DNA of 64,000 nucleotides from Euglena gracilis (Eukaryota; Euglenida; Euglenophyceae; Euglenales): assembly GCA_039621445.1 (NCBI GenBank), contig CP154956.1, positions 23,362,743-23,426,742 on the forward strand, in the 5' to 3' direction. Every line of letters begins with the position of its first letter. Position 1 is the stretch's first letter. The notes below the pieces were generated by a model. The model was not told where the DNA came from. It did no database searches and saw only the letters and a list, made by a program, of their open reading frames with translations. Of this stretch, positions 39,396 to 51,246 are shown in pieces. The position numbers and the translations under genes were made by a program.

Positions 39396-41560
39396 CAACT
39401 GACCCAGAATTTCAGCAGTTCAGACACAAAACTGAACGGACGAACCAGCAAACGGCGGAAACTCTGCAGCAGCTACAACAAACAACGACGGAGTGGGTCA
39501 GCGAACTGCACGCAACAGTCAACAGACAGGGTGAAGCACTTCTGACAGAAATGAACGGCAGACACGAAGAACTGACAACAGTGCTGGCAGCAACACAGGA
39601 AAACATGGAACACGTGACCGTCAACCAGAACAGGCTGTACCAGGAACATTTCAACGGAATGTCACAGCAGATCACAGAAATCAGGGAAATGTCTGGCTCA
39701 CTGGGTGAAAATTTAGGGAATTTCACAGTTTTCTGCAGATGGCAGGTGGAAACGCACGGATCCAGGGTGAAAATCTGGTTGGTTTACTGCACCGACAGCG
39801 AGAAAACGAAAAAACAGCTGCAGAAATACAACAGAGAATGGATGTGGCAGAAGAATGGGTCGCAGGAATCACAGGCGGAGTCCAAACGGTGAACAGCAAA
39901 GTGGACGAAAATGTGGCAACAGTGTCCAGAAAAGTTGAAAACCTCAGAGGCGAAATCAGCAGTGTGGTGGAAGGAAATCAGAAGGACATGGGCAGTGAAA
40001 TCGGAAATCTGGCAGGACGGGTTCAGCAGCAGGAAACAAAAAAGACAACAACAATTCAGAACTGTGATTACCTGGACAAAAAAACTGGTCGAACTGCAGA
40101 AAATCCCAGATCAGCAGCAGCAGATAACGCAGCTGAACGAGAAAATCGGCAGACTGAAACGACAGGTGGAAACCCTGACCTCCAACGAAGATCAACACAA
40201 ACAGCGCACTGAACGTCTGAACCTGGAGGTCGGCAACCTGGGTCACAGGGTGGACGAAACAGCCCAAACGACTCAAGAACTGCTGGGTGAACTGCAAAAA
40301 GGGGCCATTAAAACGGGAACGCATGCCACATCTGAACATGCCAAATGGCTGGAAATGACATCTGCCATTGGATCAATGACCACCAGGGTCGGTCAACTGG
40401 AAGCAAAACTGGCTGGTCTGACAACAGAAACTGCAGAACGAGAAACACATGACAACGGAATCTGGCAGCATTTACATTCTTCGACCACGGAACTGCAAAC
40501 ACAGCAGAAACGGTGGACAGAACAGCTGGTGACCGGGGACAGAAAAATCAGTACTGTGGCAAAAACGACTGAAAACCTGACTGAAAAACTGGAAAGGAAA
40601 AACACCCAGCAAATCACAACTCCCAGCCCTAGCCTCGCTGAAATACCCAAACTTTTTGAAAATTTAAGCATTTCCTCTCGCCCAGCCTGCACAGGGGCCT
40701 TCGGGCCAGAGACGGGGGCCAGCCCCCTGGCCAGTAGGCCTCCCTCGAGGACCCAGGCTGGACAGCCAGGGGCAGCCACAACGGCCCACCGAACAGAACA
40801 CCCCCCCCCAGGGGTAGACAGGGCCGCGGGGCAACGGGGATCGGGGACTCCAGAACCCCAGAACCAGCCCCCGGCAGCCCTGAGGGGCCAACCCACAGGA
40901 CAACACGGGACGGGGACCCTAGAAACCCAGGCCTGGCCAACGGGGATGGGGACCCCACAACCCCTGGCCCAGCCACGGTCAGCCCTGAGGGGCCAGCCCG
41001 CAGGAATCCAAGGGAAGGGGACCCCAGAACCCCAGACCTGGCCAACGGGGACGGGGACCCCACAACCCCTGACAGGTATGTTCAGCGAGAGGAGCCAGCA
41101 GTGGGGGGACGAAACACCACACCCAAAAACGGAAGGAGGAGCTGCAGCACTGGGGACCGTTAACCCGGCTTCCCTGGTGGGGCAGCTCATCCAGCAAGAA
41201 ATAAAACCTGCCTTGACACCGTTAATTGCCCAACTGACTCGACAAACACAACAACGACCGACTGCAGTGCCGACCAGACCAACTCTTACGACAAACCCGA
41301 CAAGCCAGTACCACAGTCAACGCAACCTCAGCCGACTCAACAGCCAGTTACGTCACAACAAAAACCACAGTCCCGGACTCGGGGCATGTTCATGTGGGCA
41401 GACGAAACAGAAACTCAGAACACAGCCACAACAACCTGGGTGGGACCCCAGATGGGGTCTACCCCAGCTGCCATCCACCACATAGGAGAGGAAACAGTGG
41501 TGGCACCCGTGGCAACGACCCCTACAGCATCTTGCAGGCCGCTGCTGGGTCCAGTGGGCG
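39396..41560 (+). pseudogene. E0 gag, coiled coil and proline-rich region
   Basis: Broken frames encode a long coiled coil rich in Q, E and T (ELHATVNRQGEALLTEMNG, EKIGRLKRQVETLTSNEDQ, WLEMTSAIGSMTTRVGQL). A proline/glycine region follows with a repeated segment of about 45 residues (ALRGQP, GTPEPQ and PTGTGTPQPL recur two or three times). The same protein on the minus strand is E3 gag at 55-58 kb. The end, near 41550, corresponds to the start of capsid in E3. Here the sequence jumps to the region just before protease, so capsid, nucleocapsid and both methyltransferases are deleted. Frame changes lie near 39730 and 40085. Confidence 0.8.
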
Positions 41561-42300
41561 CGGCAATGAACTGACAGGTCGACAGCCAAACCCAGATTCA
41601 ACTGACAAAACAGAACCTGACCAAAACATTCGGCTTCCAAAACGACTGTGTGAACCGGTGTCCAAACTCCTGCTGGGCAGGTAATCAGGAGAAAGAAAGC
41701 AAAACAACTCCTCATTGAAGTCCGTGCTTGCCGGACGGCAAAAAAATGTTCCTACAGGCCTACAGGCCTACAGGTTCCTACATGCCGTGATTGACACGGG
41801 AGCACAGGCAAACCTGGTGAAAAAGAACCTCATTCTCCAACAAAATTTCAGACGTTCACAAAAACCCTTGGCACTGATCACAGCGGACGGAACAAGGACG
41901 GAAGGAGGACTACACGGAGGTCACACTGGAACTGCAGTTTTCTTCACGGGTGCACAACACGGACAGAACAAGGGAATGGTCCACCATTGGAACGTTCCAT
42001 GACGCCGACATCCAAGTGAATGCCATCCTCGGGTATCCGTGGATGGAACAACACCAACTGGGGGTTTTTCGACACCTACGATCACTGGCCCTCATAGGTG
42101 AACCACTGCGGCTGCTGTCCAGTTGGCACCAGCCGAAGGAACAAAAACACAGGGAACGGAAAATACACCAACTTCAGAAAAAAATTTCGGCAGTGCTGGC
42201 AATGAATTTGCAGATTCCTGCTGAAGCGGGCCAGGACGAGAAAAAACTGTTCAAAGACGAAACAACATTGGAAACACCGGCAAAACAACTTCAGAAATAG
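41561..42300 (+). pseudogene. E0 protease with preceding linker
   Basis: The linker (TGRQPNPDSTDKTEPDQN) matches that before the E3 protease. The protease frame has FLHAVIDTGAQANLVKKNL, LALITADGTRTEGG, a frame change near 41990, then DADIQVNAILGYPWMEQHQL and GVFRHLRSLALIGE. A short duplication, acaggcctacaggcctacagg, sits just before it (41752-41772). The frame ends at TAG 42298-42300 before RT. Confidence 0.8.
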
Positions 42301-43965
42301 GCACAGAAATCTGACAGGGTTCACGGTGTTGTGGTGGTGCCAGGAGGACAGGAAACACAAGGCGAAAAGGTGGCAGAACTGGTGAAAAAAACTGCGGCAG
42401 GACTATGAAGGACTGGTCTTGCGAGACAAAATCTTCCCAGACCCCCCAGAACGCGGACCACTGGGTTATGGGAAAAACGAACTGAAACCTGGAACAGTGG
42501 CGAAAAGCAGAGACCCATCCACATGACAGGAGAACGCCAACAGGCATTCATCGACATGGTGGACGAATGGGTTAGGGACCTGAAAGTGGAAGACGGGAGG
42601 AGTGACTGGTCCAGCCCCACGTTCGTGGTGGCCAAAAAAGGCGGAAAATGGAGGGGGGTGGTGGATTTTAGAGCACTGAATGAGGCAACAATCACAGACA
42701 CCCATCCCCTCCCTAGGATAGAAGACATCCAAGTTCAACAAGGACAACGGGCCCTGTACAGTGTACTGGACCTGAAAGACGCCTTCCACCAGGTGCCACT
42801 GAGAACAGAGTCCCGACCCTACACCTGCTGCAGCACACCTAAGGAAACAAAACAGTGGAGAGTGGTGGCCACCGGAATGAAAAACGGTGTGCCGATTTTC
42901 CAAAGGGTGATCGAGAACAGCCTGGAGGAGGTACAGGACATTGCAAACCCCTACGTGGACGATATAATCGTAGGAACCGTGTGGCAGGGAACTGAAGAAA
43001 AGACCGTCGAACAACACGACATGGACATCAGAAGGGTGATGGAGGCACTGAAAAAAACAGCAGCACGTGGCAGACATCAAGAAATGTAAATTTTTTGTGA
43101 AAAGAGTGGAATTCTGTGAACACGTGCTGGGTGGTGGACAACGGAAACCTGCACCTGGAAAGCTGATGGCTTTGGAAAAGTTGGAGGAACCAAAAACGGT
43201 CACAGCCCTGCGGGCATTCCTGGGATTCACAAACTACTATGCCTCATAAATCTCAGGGTACGCAGAATTGGCAGCAGACCTAATGGAAAAACTGAAAGTG
43301 AAAAAAGGACAAGGAAAGAAAGGAAGCCTGACACCTGTGTTTTTCGGTGAAATAGAAAGAACAGCCTTCCAGACGATCAAAGAAAAACTGCTCGGAAGCC
43401 TGAAACTGCAAACAGTGAACCCAGACAAACCGTTCATACTCATGGTGGATGCAAGTGGCAGAGCCGTAGGTGCGGCTCTGGAACAATTTGCGGAGGACAC
43501 TGCAGAAAAACCAGACCCAACAACACCCATGACCCCCCCCCCCCTTTATTGTCCCACCGACCTGCCCCGGGGAGGCCCTACCGGACCGGCCAGACCGGAC
43601 AGAGGACAATAAAGGGGTACCGAAGTAATTTCATTGGACGGGCCAAAAAAACCCGTAGCTTACTGTTGACGAAAACTGACACCTGGGCAGGTCCGCTCGT
43701 GGTCTCCTAGGGAGAAGGAGACCTACGCGGTGATCCTGGCCCTGCAAAGTGGGCTTCCTGATTAGGAATGCAACCGGTACTGGTGTTGACGGACCACAAG
43801 TCCATTGAGGCATGGGCAACGGAAGCACTGGACACCCCCAGTGGACCAGCTGGACGTAGGGCTAGGTGGCACGAACTGCTTTCGCGGTTCGACATAACCG
43901 TTGCATACGTACCTGGCAAAGACAACACGGTCGCCGATGCCTTGAGTAGGTGAGCCTACCCCGCC
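42301..43965 (+). pseudogene. E0 reverse transcriptase and RNase H
   Basis: RT frame 42523-43089 holds WSSPTFVVAKKGGKWRGVVD, YSVLDLKDAFHQVPL and PYVDDIIVGTVW. It shifts at about 43060 into DIKKCKFFVKRVEFCEHV and meets TAA at 43247-43249, where E2 has Tyr (YSSYVKEY). RNase H follows (FILMVDASGRAVGAALEQF). It is interrupted by a 77-bp palindromic insertion and continues with further stops (YC-stop-RKLTPGQ) to VLTDHKSIEAWATEALDTP and VAYVPGKDNTVADALSR. The RT active site is intact but the gene cannot be expressed whole. Confidence 0.85.
43541..43617. mobile_element. 77-bp element with 14-bp perfect terminal inverted repeats
   Basis: cccctttattgtcc (43541-43554) is the exact reverse complement of ggacaataaagggg (43604-43617). 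The unit sits inside RNase H between coding blocks that are adjacent in E2, so it was inserted. The interior has further short dyads (ccggaccggcc). The left neighbour is a C run, so a target duplication cannot be judged. Confidence 0.65.
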
Positions 43966-44400
43966 TCACAGGCCTTCGCCGACGTGAGTATCCACGGGAG
44001 TGAGGAGGACGACCGACTCATGAAAGAAATCATCAAACAAGAGGAAAAGGAACAGAAAACTTGTATGGTGATCAACGTGGCAGACCTGACACAGGCACAA
44101 AAACAGTTTCAAGAACCCGTCACTGTGGCCAACACAACAAGCGGGGAGACAAAACGGGAGAAGATTCGCCCACAGTGCCTGGGTCAACGGAAAATGATGA
44201 CACCCCTCAAAAAATTTCAAAAACACCTCAAAAACCTGCAAAAACGACAAAGAAATGGGTTGTGAAGGAAACGACTGTGGTGGAACCAAGCAAAAGACTG
44301 GCAGAAGTAACCCCAAGGGAGACCACGGATGAGGCAGGAAACCTGATCCGACCAGACCAACACAAAAACAAAACCCCAGAAAATTCAAACACGGCCGAGG
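43966..44400 (+). pseudogene. E0 linker between RNase H and integrase
   Basis: Hydrophilic coding remnant continuing RNase H. After a stop where Trp is expected it reads AYPASQAFADVSIHGSEEDD, as AYPASKAFADISRHGSEEDD in E2, then K/E/Q-rich sequence in two frames. Coding character fades at about 44400, where the palindrome-rich insertion is taken to begin. Confidence 0.6.
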
Positions 44401-44793
44401 GGTGTAAAAATGGGCAAAATTCTGATTTTGGCTGGGAGACACCCGGGACTTTGGCAAAAAACAGTGATTTTGGGGGGTGTCGGGAAGGACTTTGTGGGCC
44501 CAAACCTACAGGACCCTGCCGGCCCACCCTGAAAAAATACGCAAAAAAAAGCACCTTAGAAACGGGACTTTTCCTGCCCTTGTTGTTCCTTTCGGCGGCG
44601 TCCCCGGGAGTGTCCGAGCTGCCGGCCGTGTGAGTCCTGGGTGTTTGCCGGACTGCTTTGCTTGCGGCACCTTGGTGTGGTGTTTGTGGGCTGTTTGTTA
44701 AAGCGCTGGGAGGAGGTGCCGGGGGGGTGTGGGTGTGGTGTGACAAAGCCGGCGGGAAGGACACAGGGGAAGGAAGGTAAGTACGTGGTGTTT

Positions 44794-47682
44794 GACAAGG
44801 GAAGCGCAGAGGGGATGAAATAGGGTCCGTAGGGAATGATGTCTCGGACCCGGCTTGTACCCGGGATGCGCAGAACCATTTGTGTGCCAAAGGACCCTGC
44901 AGGAGAAGCCAAACACTGGAAGACAAAATTGTGATTATGCGCGCAAATGCGCGCACCAACATGTTTATGTTGATGCGCGCAATTGCGCGCATCAACATAA
45001 TTTTGTCTTTCAGGGATTGGGCTTTGGCACCCATGAACTAACGGCGTTGAAAAACTGCGTGAGATAGAGGCCCTGACGGTACGGACTGACAAGCCATCCA
45101 GTTGGTGGGTGTGTCAAATTGTTTGTCAACGGCGCAATCTTATGGGCGCAAATGCGCGCACCAACAAAAATTATGTTTTTATGCGCGCATTTGCGCAAAT
45201 GCGCGCACCAACATAATTCTGTTGGTGCGCGCATGTGCGCAAATAAACACAAATAAGAACGGTGTGACGGAAACACAACCGTCAAACACTGACAGCAGAT
45301 GTGGTTAATTTGTGCATTTGCGCGCATCACGTTGTTTGTGGGCGCAAATGCGCAAATAAACTGCATGAAGAAACTGCACAATTTACTATGTTTATTTGCG
45401 CATTGTCTCCCACAAACAACGTGATGCGCGCAAATGCGCAAATAAACAACTACTGGAGGAGTAGAAAAACGATTGCATTTGCCTCTCCTGCAACCACCCT
45501 TAGTGGGTTCTGAATGGGTTGAAAGCAAATGGCCACACCGTCTCCTCCGGTATATGGTGCTATTGTGCCGTTTTTGGACCATTGACAGGTCCCACAAAAG
45601 CTGGAGACATAGGCCTCATTGGCACGCTTCACAAGCCCAGGATTGATGCTTAGGAGGCCTCACAAGGTTGCGCACTTTCAGTGGTAGGGGGGGGGGAATG
45701 GCGTGGCGAGCCCTCATGGCCTTTAATGCCATGCGACTTTTGGCGGCCCCCGGTGTTATCTAGGTGGGTGGTTTCAAATGTTGTCATCAGAGATATGTGA
45801 CAAAAATGGCCAATTTCTAAAGAGTTTCATAAAAATTGCCTTTGTTTGGTAAAAAGACATCTCTCTTGTCCACGTATTTTCAAACCGCCCTGACCTTCAC
45901 AGCCGAAACAGAGCACGATCAAAAAAATCGTAAATTTGCGCAATTGCGCGCGTCAAACGAAAAAAGCTTAAGTGCGAATTAGGCCGCCTAAGTTTTTAGG
46001 GGTTCCACGGGGTCGTCTTCCAGAGGTCTTCGCCTTGGTGGGTCTTCCTAAGTGGATATCTGTTGAAGGTGCGTGCGTAGCCACTCAGTAACGGTACACG
46101 TCCACCGGCCCCAATTTTTGGGTCCCAAGGACCCTGCCGCTGACCTGCGGCCTGGGCTCCGCTGTTAAAGCCCCTTCAGCACCCAACAGGTCAGCATCCA
46201 CCTCCCCGGAGCAACGACACCCACACCGCGGCCACATTATACCCCGCAAACAGGGTGTAAGACTGGGGGGTATGACGTGGTGCCAGTGCCTGGCAACCAG
46301 CAGCCGAAGAGAGGTAGCCCTGAAGCACCCGTTCCTTTGGATGCAAGGAAGTGTTGAACCTTTACCCCTGGATTGGGTGCATCAAAGCGGTGGGACCCCC
46401 CCCCCCCAAATTATGCCCAATCCCACAAAAAAACCGGTGTTTTTTACGTTTTTTTCAAGGGAAAAATGGCAAAGAAAACAGTAAAAACGGACTCCGGCCC
46501 GGCACGTCCCGGGTATTTCATGTGCCAAATTTTGTCTTCTTGTAACGCAGTCCTGTTGCAGAAAAGGTGTCCAACAGTCACAGGTCGTTTGCATGTCATC
46601 AATTCATGATGTTTAACTGCCAAACAGATGACGCCAAAACAACAGGCCGTTCGGGCCTGGTAACAGCAGTGCAAATGTACACACGTAAGACAGGCAAATT
46701 TTGGCCAGTCACATGCCGTGTTCCAGTGAACACTCCACACCACCTTTCACCACAAATTTCATCAACATGTAATTGTGGTGCAAACCATTGGTTGGCGTGT
46801 GGAATTGCATTCGCCAGCTGTCACAGAGGAGGAGATGGTATCGCACAACTCATGTGTGTTGATGCGCGCATTTGCGCAAATAAACACAGCTTTGTTTGTG
46901 TGCTCTAAGGCTCCTACAAACACATCATTTTGAAGCGGTGTATAAAGTGTTTGTGCGCGCATTTGCGCAAATGCGCGCACAAACGTAATTATGTTTATTT
47001 GCGCAATTGCGCGCACCAACACGCCCATCACGTTTTGAAACCTCATAGGGCCATGGTCTTTTAGCATAGAAAGTAAAAGTACATGTTGGTGGGCGTATTT
47101 GCGCAAGTAAACATATACGTGTTGGTGCGCGCATTTACGCAAATGCGCACACCGCCAAACGTGTTGGTGCGCGCACTTGCGCCCACCAACACGTCATTTT
47201 AACATCACCGGTTAACGTTTAATTTGCGCAAATGCGCCCATAAACAGAAGTGTTTTTTTTTGTGCAATTGCGCCCACAAACACACATCAATTGCGCGACG
47301 GCTGCCTCACGTAGTCTGTGTGTCTGTGGTGGTGTGATCTAATGAGGCCCCGTGTGTTCTCACCGGTGGCGGCAGTGTCACAGCCAGTTCAGGCAGCACG
47401 TCAGCACCGTTTCCCAGTGTCATTACAAGGGGTGTGTGCCTCTCTCCCGTTTGATGTACAACAGCACCAGTCTCACCCCCAGCCCTATTAACGTCACCTG
47501 GTAAGCAGCATGCACACCAGACCACTGGGAGTTATTCCCCTCCAATAGATGGGTGTAACGGTTCTTAAATCATGTTCTGGGTGTCAGGGTACAAGGTCCC
47601 AGGGGTTAAAAAATAATGGTACATTTGCGCAATTGCGCGCATCCAAAGGAAAAAAGCTTAAGTGCTAATCCGGCCGCCTAAG
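44794..47682 (+). repeat. Palindrome-rich unit, copy A
   Basis: It starts at agggaagcgcagaggggatg and ends at ggccgcctaag. It shares with copy B these blocks, in order: a pccggcttrtacccgggatgcgc-like block, palindromes flanked by an inverted gacaaaatt/aattttgtc pair, a block with gacaggtcccacaaaag, a block with gtataagactggg-type sequence and gttcctttggatgcaaggaa, a block with gtttgcatgtcatcaattca, and a block with ctaatgaggccccgtgtgtt. An extra 440 bases (45618-46060) interrupt it. Confidence 0.7.
45618..46060. mobile_element. Sequence inserted in copy A, sharing the terminal motif
   Basis: Copy B is continuous across this point (gagacatagcatcttttgaa), while copy A has about 440 extra bases. 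The insert contains a further aaaaaagcttaagtgcgaat followed by taggccgcctaag, preceded by a GCGCAATTGCGCGC core. It looks like a small related unit that inserted into copy A. Confidence 0.5.
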
Positions 47683-48747
47683 TGGGTAGGATTTGCCCGC
47701 CCCCCTCTCCTCTTCCGACTCGACTCTGCTGGTAAGTGCTGCTTTTTTCGTACGCCGGCCGCGGCGGAAAAAGGGGTCTCCACGTCTGAGGTCTTTCACA
47801 ACAATCAGGCGAAGGGCGCCGGAGGTCGAGAAGACCGAAAACGGTCGCGGCAAGTGGTCGTTTTGCAGCGCAGAATGGTCCGATCGGAGCATTTCGCCAG
47901 GGTCCAAAAATCGGTCAAAATCGATTTTTCGAAAATATCTCAAGAAAACGTACATTGTTTCCTGGAAATGTCGGTCTGGCGAAATGTGCCCCTGGAGGCC
48001 GTCTATCGCCCCCCACTCGCCGTTTTGGCCACCGACACACACGCCTGGCCCGTGTTCCGCCGCGCTTTTGGGGAGTTAAAATCAAAGAAAATGCCCGGAA
48101 AGCAGAAATGAACACCCCAGGGAAAAAACACCGGTGCAAAATGCCAGGAAAAAATTTAAGGAGCCTCAAAAAGTGACTAAAATTCTTCACGGACATATTG
48201 CAGAGCCTCAAAAAAGCGCAAAAGTTTCACCTGCCCTGCGTAACACCACCTGGGGAGCATAATCAGGACTCGCAACGAGGTTTCGGCCCCTTTTCAGGAA
48301 AATTACGTCTCCTGAAAGTTGAAACCCGAAATTTTGAACTTTTTTAAAAACACAGTGCACAGGCCGAAAAGCACCAAAATTGGGCATGTTCCCTTGTTCG
48401 TGGGACCCTGAACAAAGCGTCCACGGAATCAAAGGGTCAAAAGGCTAGGTTTCAAAGCCGGGTTTCAAAAAAGAGCCAAAAAAATCAATAACCAAATGCC
48501 AGTTAGACCGCCTAAACCAGGTTTTGAATAATGCTGAGCTCTGAATGGGACATGCATGTGATGGAAGGCCGAAATATCTAGCATTGCAAAGTTCGCATAA
48601 TTTATAGTGCACACATTACACTCTTTTAATTTATGGTGATTTCAGTGATTTTACGGTCATTTCTGAAATGATAATGTTAACCCCCCCTCCATACACCCCA
48701 TACCCGTTTTATAAGATTTTTCGACTTTTTTGACCCATTTTGGAACC
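47683..48747. other. Spacer between copies A and B
   Basis: About 1.06 kb lacking the palindromes. AT-rich parts alternate with A-runs (ccaaaaatcggtcaaaatcg), two gagcctcaaaaa repeats (48160, 48205) and a gttagaccgcctaa near 48496 that resembles the terminal motif. No credible frame; I recognise nothing in it. Confidence 0.45.
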
Positions 48748-51246
48748 AAGGGAAGCGCAGGGGGGATGAAATGGGGTCCGTAAGGAATGAAGGGAATAAA
48801 GGGGAACGCGTGTCTCCCACCCGGCTTATACCCGGGATGCGCACAACCAGTGGTGTGGCAAAGAACCCTGCAGGAAAAGCCAAACACTGGAAGGACAAAA
48901 TTGTGTTTATGCGCGCAATTGCGGGCATCAACATGTTAATGTTAATGCGCGCAATTGCGCGCATCAACATATTAATGTTGATGCGCGCAATTGCGCGCAT
49001 CAACACATTTTTGTCCTTCCAGTGTTGTGCTTTGGTACCCATGAACTGACGCCGTTGATAGACGGTGTGACAGAGGCCGTGATGGCACGGCCCAACGGGC
49101 CATCCAGCTGATGGGTTTGTCACACTGTTTGTGAACACGCAAGCTTATGGGCGCAAATGCGCGCATCAAACACAAAACATGTTGATGCGCGCATTTGCGC
49201 AAATGCGCGCATAAACATGTTTTGTGCTTGATGCGCGCATTTGCGCAAATAAACAAAGAAAAACGGTGTGACGGAAACACAGCCGTCAAACACCGACAGC
49301 GGAAGTGGTTTACTTGCGCAGTTGCGCGCATCCCGTTGTTTGTGGGCACAAATGCGCAAATAAACCAGATATACATTGTTCAGTTTACATCTGTTTTATT
49401 TGCGCATTTGCTCCCATAAAACAAGGTGATGCGCGCAAATGCGCAAATAAACCACCAATGGAGGAGCAATAAGTGACTTCATTTGGCCATCCTACAGCTA
49501 CAATTTGTGGCTTCTGAGTGGGTTCAACCCAAATGACTACACCGTCCCTCCGGGATATGGTGTTAGGGTGCCATTTTTCACCTTTGACAGGTCCCACAAA
49601 AGATGGAGACATAGCATCTTTTGAAGGTGGGTTCACAGCCACCCAGTAACGGTTCACCTCCACCGGCACCGATTTGAGGGTACCAAGGCTGGCCTGCAGC
49701 TTCGGCTCCGCTGCTGCAGCGCCATCAGCTGCTGACGCTTCAGCACCCAGCAGGCCGGCATCGACCTCCCCGGTGCAACGACACCCAACACAGCGACCAC
49801 GTTATACCCCGCAACCAGGGTGTAAGACTGGGGGTATGACGTGTTGCCAGTGCATGGCAACCAGCAGCTGGAGAGAGGTAGCCCTCAAACACCCGTTCCT
49901 TTGGATGCAAGGAAGTGTTGAACCATTACCCCTGCATTGGGTGCATCAAAGTGGTGGGACCCACTCCCCCCAAATTATGCACAAAAACCGGTGTTTGTTA
50001 CATTTTTCAAGGGAAAAATGGCAAAGAAAACCGTAAAAACGGACTACGGCCGGACACGTCCCGGTTATTTCAGGTGCCAAATTTTGACTTCTTGTAACGC
50101 AGTCCTTTTGCGGAAAGGGTGTCCAACAGTCACAGGTCGTTTGCATGTCATCAATTCATGATGTTTAACTGCCAAACAGATTACGGCAAAACAACAGACC
50201 GTTCGGGTCTGGTAACAGCAGTGCAAATGTGTACACATAAGGCAGGCAAATTTTGGCCAGTCTCATGCCGTGTTCCAGTGAACACTCCACACTGCCTCTC
50301 TCTACAAGTTTCATCGCCACGTAAACGTGGTGCAAATCATTAGTTGGCGTGAGGAGTTGCGTTCACCAGCTCTCACGGAGCAGGAGATGGTATCGCAGAA
50401 CTCATGTGTCTTGATGCGCGCATTTGCGCAAATCAACAAACTTTGTTTGTGTGCTCTAAGGGCCCTACAAACACATTATTTTGAAGCAATTTATAACATG
50501 TTGATGCGCGCATTTGCGCAAATGTGCGCATCAACATAATTGTGTTTTATTTGTGCAATTGCGCGCACCCACACGTCCATCACGTTTTTAAACCTTCTAA
50601 CTCATGGTCCTCATTGGTGTCTTTTAACACGGAACGTAAACATATGTGTTTATGGGTGCAAATGCGCGCACCAAACACATTTGTTGGTGTGTGCATTTGT
50701 GCAAATGCGCACACCAACAAATGTGTTTGGTGCGCGCATTTGCGCCCAAAAAACCTGTCATTTTATCATCATCGGTTTACGTTTTTTTTGCGCAAATGCG
50801 CCCATAAACACAATTGTTTTTATTTGCGCAATCCCGCCCACAAACACACATCAATTGTGTGGCGGCTGCCTGACGTAGTCTGCGTGTCTGTGGTGGTGTG
50901 ATCTAATGAGGCCCCGTGTGTTCTCACCGGTGGCGGTAGTATCACAGCCAGTTCAGCCAGCACGTCAGCACCGTTTCCAAGTATCGTCACAAGGGGTGTG
51001 TGCCTCTCCCCTGTTTGATGTACAACAGCACCAGTCTCACCCGCAGCCCTATTCACGTCACTTGGTAAGCAGCATGCACACCAAACTTCTGGGACTTAAT
51101 CCCCTCTAATACAGGGGTGTAGCGGTTCTTAAATCGTGTTCCGGGTGTCAGGGTACAGGGTCCAGGGGTTACAAAAAAATCATAAATTTGCGCAATTGCA
51201 CGCATCCAAAGGAAAAAAGCTTAAGTGTGAATTTGGCCGGCTAAGA
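48748..51246 (+). repeat. Palindrome-rich unit, copy B
   Basis: About 2.5 kb, collinear with copy A and continuous where A is interrupted. It ends ggaaaaaagcttaagtgtga, then atttggccggctaag, directly against E0 integrase coding. A and B are clearly diverged, so the duplication is not recent. Confidence 0.7.

Larger units (their letters stand above)
44401..51246. mobile_element. Palindrome-rich insertion of unknown class
   Basis: About 6.8 kb lie between the RNase H linker and integrase of E0 and are absent from E1 and E2 at this place. The hallmark is a core of GCGC-AAAT-GCGC or GCGC-AATT-GCGC type, present roughly forty times, often within longer palindromes such as tgatgcgcgcaattgcgcgc followed by atca. 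Two related blocks in direct orientation (44794-47682 and 48748-51246) share most segments in the same order. No transposase, RT or conserved long frame was found. Repeated peptides in it (MRAFAQIN) are translations of the palindromes. The right edge at 51246 is clear from integrase coding; the left edge is uncertain by about 150 bases and no target duplication was found. Confidence 0.65.

Noticed and set aside
46272-46908. Conserved protein in copies A and B (46351-46908 and 49915-50420)
   Set aside because: Some peptides match (AKKTVKTD, SFACHQFMMFNCQTD), but both copies have the same or nearby stops, and differences are not biased to third positions as far as I can see by eye.
47662-48211. 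Overlapping frames on both strands in the A/B spacer
   Set aside because: No domain, no counterpart in other copies, and similar length on both strands; they are treated as chance.
44937-51200. Many short frames encoding MRAFAQIN and similar peptides
   Set aside because: These are translations of the GCGC palindromes and occur on both strands and in several frames, so they are not genes.
44937-51200. CRISPR-like array
   Set aside because: The repeats are palindromic, irregularly spaced and lie within longer duplicated blocks; there are no uniform spacers or cas genes, and the setting is eukaryotic.
44794-51246. Copies A and B as LTRs of one retroelement
   Set aside because: The ends are not TG...CA, there is no PBS or polypurine tract next to them, and the flanks show no short duplication.
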